NCBI RefSeq assembly: GCF_000023105.1
Contig: NC_012669.1
Coordinates: forward strand, 2,543,025 to 2,607,024
DNA length: 64,000 bases
Reading direction: 5' to 3'
Source: Beutenbergia cavernae DSM 12333
GTDB lineage: Bacteria; Actinomycetota; Actinomycetes; Actinomycetales; Beutenbergiaceae
A program made the translations under genes and the position numbers. Below the pieces are notes generated by a model. It saw nothing but the letters and a program-made list of their open reading frames with translations. It had not been told where the DNA came from and did not search any database. Shown piece after piece: positions 60,212 to 64,000 of the stretch. Numbering within the stretch: the stretch's first letter is position 1; each line of letters starts with the position of its first letter.

Positions 60212-60217
60212 TAGGGT
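60212..60217 (+). promoter_or_regulatory. -10 box for leaderless glgC transcript
   Basis: TAGGGT lies 7 bases before the ATG at 60225. There is no Shine-Dalgarno. Confidence 0.55.
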
Positions 60218-60224
60218 TCGCATC

Positions 60225-61496
60225 ATGGCAGCACCTCGGGTCCTCGCGATCGTCCTGGCCGGTGGCGAGGGCAAGCGGCTCATGCCTCTGACGGCGGATC
60301 GTGCCAAGCCCGCCGTCCCGTTCGGCGGGATCTACCGCCTCATCGACTTCGCGCTCTCGAACATCGTGAACTCGCGGTACCTGCGCATCGTCGTGCTCAC
60401 GCAGTACAAGTCGCACAGCCTCGACCGCCACATCGCGAAGACGTGGCGGATGTCGCACCTGCTCGGCAACTACGTCGCGCCGGTCCCCGCGCAGCAGCGG
60501 GTCGGGAAGAACTGGTACCTCGGCAGCGCCGACGCGATCTACCAGAGCCTCAACCTGCTCGACGACGAGAAGCCGGACATCGTCGTCGTCGTCGGCGCCG
60601 ACCACGTGTACCGCATGGACTTCTCGCAGATGGTGGACGCGCACATCGCGTCCGGGGCGCCGCTCACCGTCGCCGGGATCCGGCAGCCGATCGAGCTCGC
60701 CGACCAGTTCGGGGTGATCGAGGCGGATCCCGACGACCCGCGCCGCATCAAGGCCTTCCTCGAGAAGCCGACCGACCCGGTGGGCCTGGCCGACTCCCCG
60801 CGCGAGGTGCTCGCCTCGATGGGCAACTACGTGTTCGACGCCGAGGCGCTCGTGGAGGCGGTGCGGACCGACTCGCAGGACCCGGCCTCGCGGCACGACA
60901 TGGGCGGCGACATCGTGCCGTCGTTCGTCGAGCGCGGGCAGGCGGCCCTGTACGACTTCATCGAGAACGACGTCCCCGGCTCCAGCGAGCGCGACCGCGA
61001 CTACTGGCGCGACGTCGGGACGCTCGACGCGTACTACGACGCGAACCGGGACCTCATCGCCGTCGTGCCCGTGTTCAACCTGTACAACGACGACTGGCCG
61101 GTCTTCACGGGGTACACCGGGCTGCCGCCGGCGAAGTTCGTGCACTCCTCGCCGGAGCGGATCGGGCTCGCCGTCGACTCGATCATCTCGCCCGGGGTGG
61201 TCGTCTCCGGCGGTGAGGTCCACGGCTCGATCCTGTCGCCCGGCACGCGCGTCAACTCGTGGTCGAGCGTGCGCGACTCCGTGCTGCTCGACAGCGTGAC
61301 GATCGCCAGGCGGGCCCAGGTGAACCGCGCGATCCTCGACAAGTTCGTGGTCATCGAGGAGGGCGCGACGGTGGGGCTCAACCGGGAGCTCGACCTCGAA
61401 CGCGGGTTCACGGTGACGCCGTCGGGCATCACCGTGGTGCCGAAGGGGACGCGGATCGGCGTCGACGCCGTGACGCCGTACTCTCTCGGGGTGTGA
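60225..61496 (+). CDS. glgC: glucose-1-phosphate adenylyltransferase
   Basis: A 423-residue ADP-glucose pyrophosphorylase: glucose-1-phosphate plus ATP gives ADP-glucose, the donor for GlgA/GlgM. The nucleotide loop is [20 protein letters not shown] (residues 13-32), the substrate segments [16 protein letters not shown] and [12 protein letters not shown] follow, and the C-terminal left-handed beta-helix (about residues 310-423) contains repeats such as [19 protein letters not shown]. The length is typical. serB follows with a GTGA overlap. Confidence 0.95.
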   Translation: MAAPRVLAIVLAGGEGKRLMPLTADRAKPAVPFGGIYRLIDFALSNIVNSRYLRIVVLTQYKSHSLDRHIAKTWRMSHLLGNYVAPVPAQQRVGKNWYLGSADAIYQSLNLLDDEKPDIVVVVGADHVYRMDFSQMVDAHIASGAPLTVAGIRQPIELADQFGVIEADPDDPRRIKAFLEKPTDPVGLADSPREVLASMGNYVFDAEALVEAVRTDSQDPASRHDMGGDIVPSFVERGQAALYDFIENDVPGSSERDRDYWRDVGTLDAYYDANRDLIAVVPVFNLYNDDWPVFTGYTGLPPAKFVHSSPERIGLAVDSIISPGVVVSGGEVHGSILSPGTRVNSWSSVRDSVLLDSVTIARRAQVNRAILDKFVVIEEGATVGLNRELDLERGFTVTPSGITVVPKGTRIGVDAVTPYSLGV

Positions 61497-62134
61497 GCCA
61501 CCCCCGCCGCCTTCTCGTCCTCGACGTCGACTCGACGCTCGTCACGTGCGAGGTCGTCGAGCTGCTCGCGGCGCGCGCCGGCTCCCTGGCCGAGGTCGCC
61601 GCGGTGACGGCGGCGGCGATGCGCGGCGAGCTCGACTTCGCGGCCTCGCTGCACGCACGCGTCGCGACGCTGGCCGGGCTGCCCGACTCCGTGTTCGACG
61701 AGGTGCTGGCCGAGGTGCGGCTGTCCCCCGGCGCCGCCGACCTCGTGGCCGAGTGCGGCCGCCGCGGGTGGCCGGTGGCGCTCGTCTCGGGCGGCTTCCG
61801 CGAGGTGGTGGAGCCCCTCGCGGCGCAGCTCGGCATCACGCGGACGCTCGCCAACGCGCTCGAGGTGGACGACGCCGGTCGGCTCACCGGGAAGGTGAGC
61901 GGCGGCGTCGTCGACCGCGCGGCGAAGGAACGCGAGCTGCGCGCGTTCGCCGCCGAGTGCGGCGTACCGATGGCGGACACGGTGGCGATCGGCGACGGCG
62001 CCAACGACCTCGACATGCTGGCCGCCGCCGGGCTCGGGATCGCCGTCCACGCGAAGCCGCTGGTGGCGGCGCAGGCGGACCTCGCGCTCGACTCCCTCGC
62101 CGACGTCATCCCGGCGATCGACGCACGGAGCTAG
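61493..62134 (+). CDS. serB: phosphoserine phosphatase SerB
   Basis: A 213-residue HAD hydrolase that makes serine from O-phosphoserine. Motif I is LDVDSTL with nucleophile Asp11 and acid Asp13, motif II is ALVSGGF, and motif III is [17 protein letters not shown]. The short form lacks the ACT domain of longer actinobacterial SerB2. The GTG overlaps the glgC stop (GTGA), so both are translated from one mRNA, an unexpected pairing of glycogen and serine synthesis. Confidence 0.92.
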   Translation: MSHPRRLLVLDVDSTLVTCEVVELLAARAGSLAEVAAVTAAAMRGELDFAASLHARVATLAGLPDSVFDEVLAEVRLSPGAADLVAECGRRGWPVALVSGGFREVVEPLAAQLGITRTLANALEVDDAGRLTGKVSGGVVDRAAKERELRAFAAECGVPMADTVAIGDGANDLDMLAAAGLGIAVHAKPLVAAQADLALDSLADVIPAIDARS

Positions 62135-62146
62135 GCAGGCCCGTCG

Positions 62147-62171
62147 CCGGGCTCCGGCGTCGGGGAGCCGG
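62147..62171. terminator. bidirectional hairpin between serB and SixA-like gene
   Basis: CCGGGCTCC (62147-62155) pairs with GGAGCCGG (62164-62171), with one bulged G, between converging stops. Confidence 0.55.
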
Positions 62172-62179
62172 ATCTCGCG

Positions 62180-62728
62180 TCAGTCCTCGACGGCGCGGAC
62201 GACCTCGGCGAGCGTGGCACCGGCGCGGTCGAGCGCCGCCCACTCCCCCGGGACGTCGAGCACGCACGTGGCCGCCGTCGGGATCCCCGACCGCACCTGT
62301 GCCACGGCGTCGTCGTCCGATCCGGGGCCGGCCAGGAGCGCGGCGAGGGACGACATGACCGGCTCGTGGCCGACGACGAGCACCGTGCGCGCGTCGGCGG
62401 GTGTCCGTGACAGCAGGTCCAGGACGTCGCGCGCACCCGCGTCGTACAGATCCTCCGTCACGAGGACGGCGCCGGCCGGCTCGCTCAGCCGGGCCGCGAG
62501 CAGCTCCCACGTCTGGACGGTGCGCAGCGCGGACGACACGTAGGCCACGTCGACGGCGACGCCGGCGCTGCCGCCGAGCCACTCGCCCACGGCCGCTGAC
62601 TGACGCCGACCGCGCAGGGCGAGCGGCCGGGTGTGGTCCTCGTAACCGGGCGCCGAGGCCGGCTCCGCCTTCGCGTGCCGCAGGAGCAGCAGACGGCGGG
62701 GCGCGGCGTCGTCGAGCCTGGCGGCCAC
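62180..62728 (-). CDS. SixA-like histidine phosphatase
   Basis: A 182-residue branch-1 histidine phosphatase. The RHAK signature has nucleophile His18 in LLLLRHAKAE; the second His is in VVGHEPVMSSL. SixA removes phosphate from HPt domains in Escherichia coli, but related proteins have unknown substrates. The GTG start directly abuts the fabI stop (TAG then GTG, zero spacing), which implies reinitiation, and no separate Shine-Dalgarno is needed. Confidence 0.88.
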   Translation of the reverse strand: MAARLDDAAPRRLLLLRHAKAEPASAPGYEDHTRPLALRGRRQSAAVGEWLGGSAGVAVDVAYVSSALRTVQTWELLAARLSEPAGAVLVTEDLYDAGARDVLDLLSRTPADARTVLVVGHEPVMSSLAALLAGPGSDDDAVAQVRSGIPTAATCVLDVPGEWAALDRAGATLAEVVRAVED

Positions 62729-63496
62729 CTACTGCCCCATCGCGTGCACGCCGCCGTCGACGTGCAGCATCTCGCCCGTCGTCGCCGGGAACCAGTCGGA
62801 GCACAGTGCGACGACGGCGCGCGCGGCAGGCTCCGGGTCGGCGGAGTCCCAGCCGAGCGGCGCGCGATCGTCCCAGCCGCCCTCCATCGTCTCGAAGCCG
62901 GGGATCGAGCGCGCCGCCGTCGTCTTCAGCGGCCCCGCCGACACGACGTTGACGCGGATCTTGTCCGGCCCGAGGTCGCGGGCGAGGTAGCGGGAGGTGG
63001 CCTCGAACGCGGCCTTCGCGACGCCCATCCAGTCGTAGACCGGCCACGCGAAGCGCGCGTCGAACGTGAGCCCGACCACGGACCCCCCGCTCGGCATGAG
63101 CGGCCGCGCCGCGACGGCGAGGGACTTGAGCGAGAACGCGGAGACCTCGAGCGCCGTCGCGACGTCGGACCACTCACCGGCGAGGAAGTTCCCGCCCATG
63201 ACCGACTGCGGCGCGAACCCGATCGAGTGCACGACGCCGTCGAGGGAGTCGGTGTGCTCGCGCACCCGCTCGGGCAGTGCGGCCAGGTCCTCGTCGTTCG
63301 TGACGTCGAGCTGCACCACCGGCGCCAGCTGCGGCAGACGCTTCGCCGTCAGCTCCGTGAGCCGGTGCTGGCGCCCGAAGGACGACAGGACGACGCGCGC
63401 CCCCTCCTCCTGCGCGAGGCGTGCGGCGTGGAACGCGATCGAGGCGTCGGTGAGGACGCCGGTGACGAGCAGCGACTTGCCGTCGAGAAGACCCAT
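62729..63496 (-). CDS. fabI: enoyl-ACP reductase FabI/InhA
   Basis: A 255-residue NADH-dependent enoyl-ACP reductase for the last step of fatty acid elongation. The cofactor loop is LLVTGVLTDASIAFHAA, and the catalytic pair is Tyr154 and Lys161 (YDWMGVAK, the Y-x6-K form of FabI). The C terminus MLHVDGGVHAMG is typical of actinobacterial InhA/FabI. The ATG has GGAGGAAAGC upstream. It follows the fabG stop by 30 bases. Confidence 0.95.
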   Translation of the reverse strand: MGLLDGKSLLVTGVLTDASIAFHAARLAQEEGARVVLSSFGRQHRLTELTAKRLPQLAPVVQLDVTNDEDLAALPERVREHTDSLDGVVHSIGFAPQSVMGGNFLAGEWSDVATALEVSAFSLKSLAVAARPLMPSGGSVVGLTFDARFAWPVYDWMGVAKAAFEATSRYLARDLGPDKIRVNVVSAGPLKTTAARSIPGFETMEGGWDDRAPLGWDSADPEPAARAVVALCSDWFPATTGEMLHVDGGVHAMGQ

Positions 63497-63526
63497 GGTG
63501 CTTTCCTCCGGGGAAGGGACGTGAGA

Positions 63527-64000
<474 letters not shown>

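Overview
The window is GC-rich DNA (about 70 percent or more by eye) with dense, often overlapping genes, frequent GTG starts, Shine-Dalgarno sites of the GGAGG type, TANNNT -10 boxes placed 6-8 bases before start codons, a mycobacterial-type SOS box and DtxR/IdeR-type iron boxes. Together with the imuA'-imuB-dnaE2 cassette, a glgA/glgC divergent pair and a FabI beside a FabG, this points to an actinobacterium. The sugar-transport and glycan-enzyme content fits the Micrococcales (Cellulomonas, Promicromonospora or Beutenbergia-like), but genus cannot be fixed from the sequence alone. I see no integrase, transposase, phage or CRISPR locus; this is ordinary chromosome.

Layout. 1-200: tRNA-Leu(GAG) and a strong hairpin. 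227-6540: LacI regulator and an ABC sugar importer operon (lipoprotein, two permeases) ending in an MDR dehydrogenase and a Gfo/Idh/MocA oxidoreductase; paired palindromes precede it. 6711-8049: secreted M23 peptidase with a Pro/Thr/Glu repeat tail, then a decayed regulator remnant. 8039-15152 (minus): a second LacI-controlled ABC importer with a GH130-like enzyme and a secreted helical-barrel glycosidase-like protein. Neither importer carries an ATPase, as expected if a shared MsiK-type ATPase serves them. 15287-19075: dienelactone hydrolase, BAAT-like hydrolase plus GNAT, CE15-like esterase. 19157-22944: a large membrane hydrolase translationally coupled to a RecF/ABC-like ATPase, the least explained pair in the window. 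22984-26847: TrmL, NTF2-like protein, HAD phosphatase, APH-type kinase, AI-2E permease.

26864-33073 (minus): SOS mutasome imuA'-imuB-dnaE2 under a perfect SOS box and a consensus promoter. 33276-34380: PEBP and YbaK proteins. 34425-39467 (minus): iron-siderophore uptake (ATPase, lipoprotein, fused double permease, ferric-siderophore reductase) with two iron boxes. 39666-41393: CDP-alcohol phosphatidyltransferase, a 34-codon upstream ORF with a flavin reductase, and a Rid-family protein. 41476-44229 (minus): metNIQ-type methionine importer. 44398-45672: BNR-type beta-propeller, then a 22-bp tandem repeat.

45780-49029: two divergent units around twin palindromes, MarR plus GNAT one way and VOC plus FAD monooxygenase the other, which looks like a small-molecule detoxification or resistance module. 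49091-51407: SpoU methyltransferase, TetR and a DUF998 protein. 51435-55252 (minus): heterodimeric ABC exporter with one degenerate ATP site. 55370-58067 (minus): SPFH protein, NfeD and a lone ABC ATPase. 58147-61496: conserved hypothetical, then divergent glgA and glgC for glycogen or maltose-1-phosphate synthesis, with serB coupled to glgC. 62180-64000 (minus): SixA-like phosphatase, FabI and a FabG truncated by the window edge.
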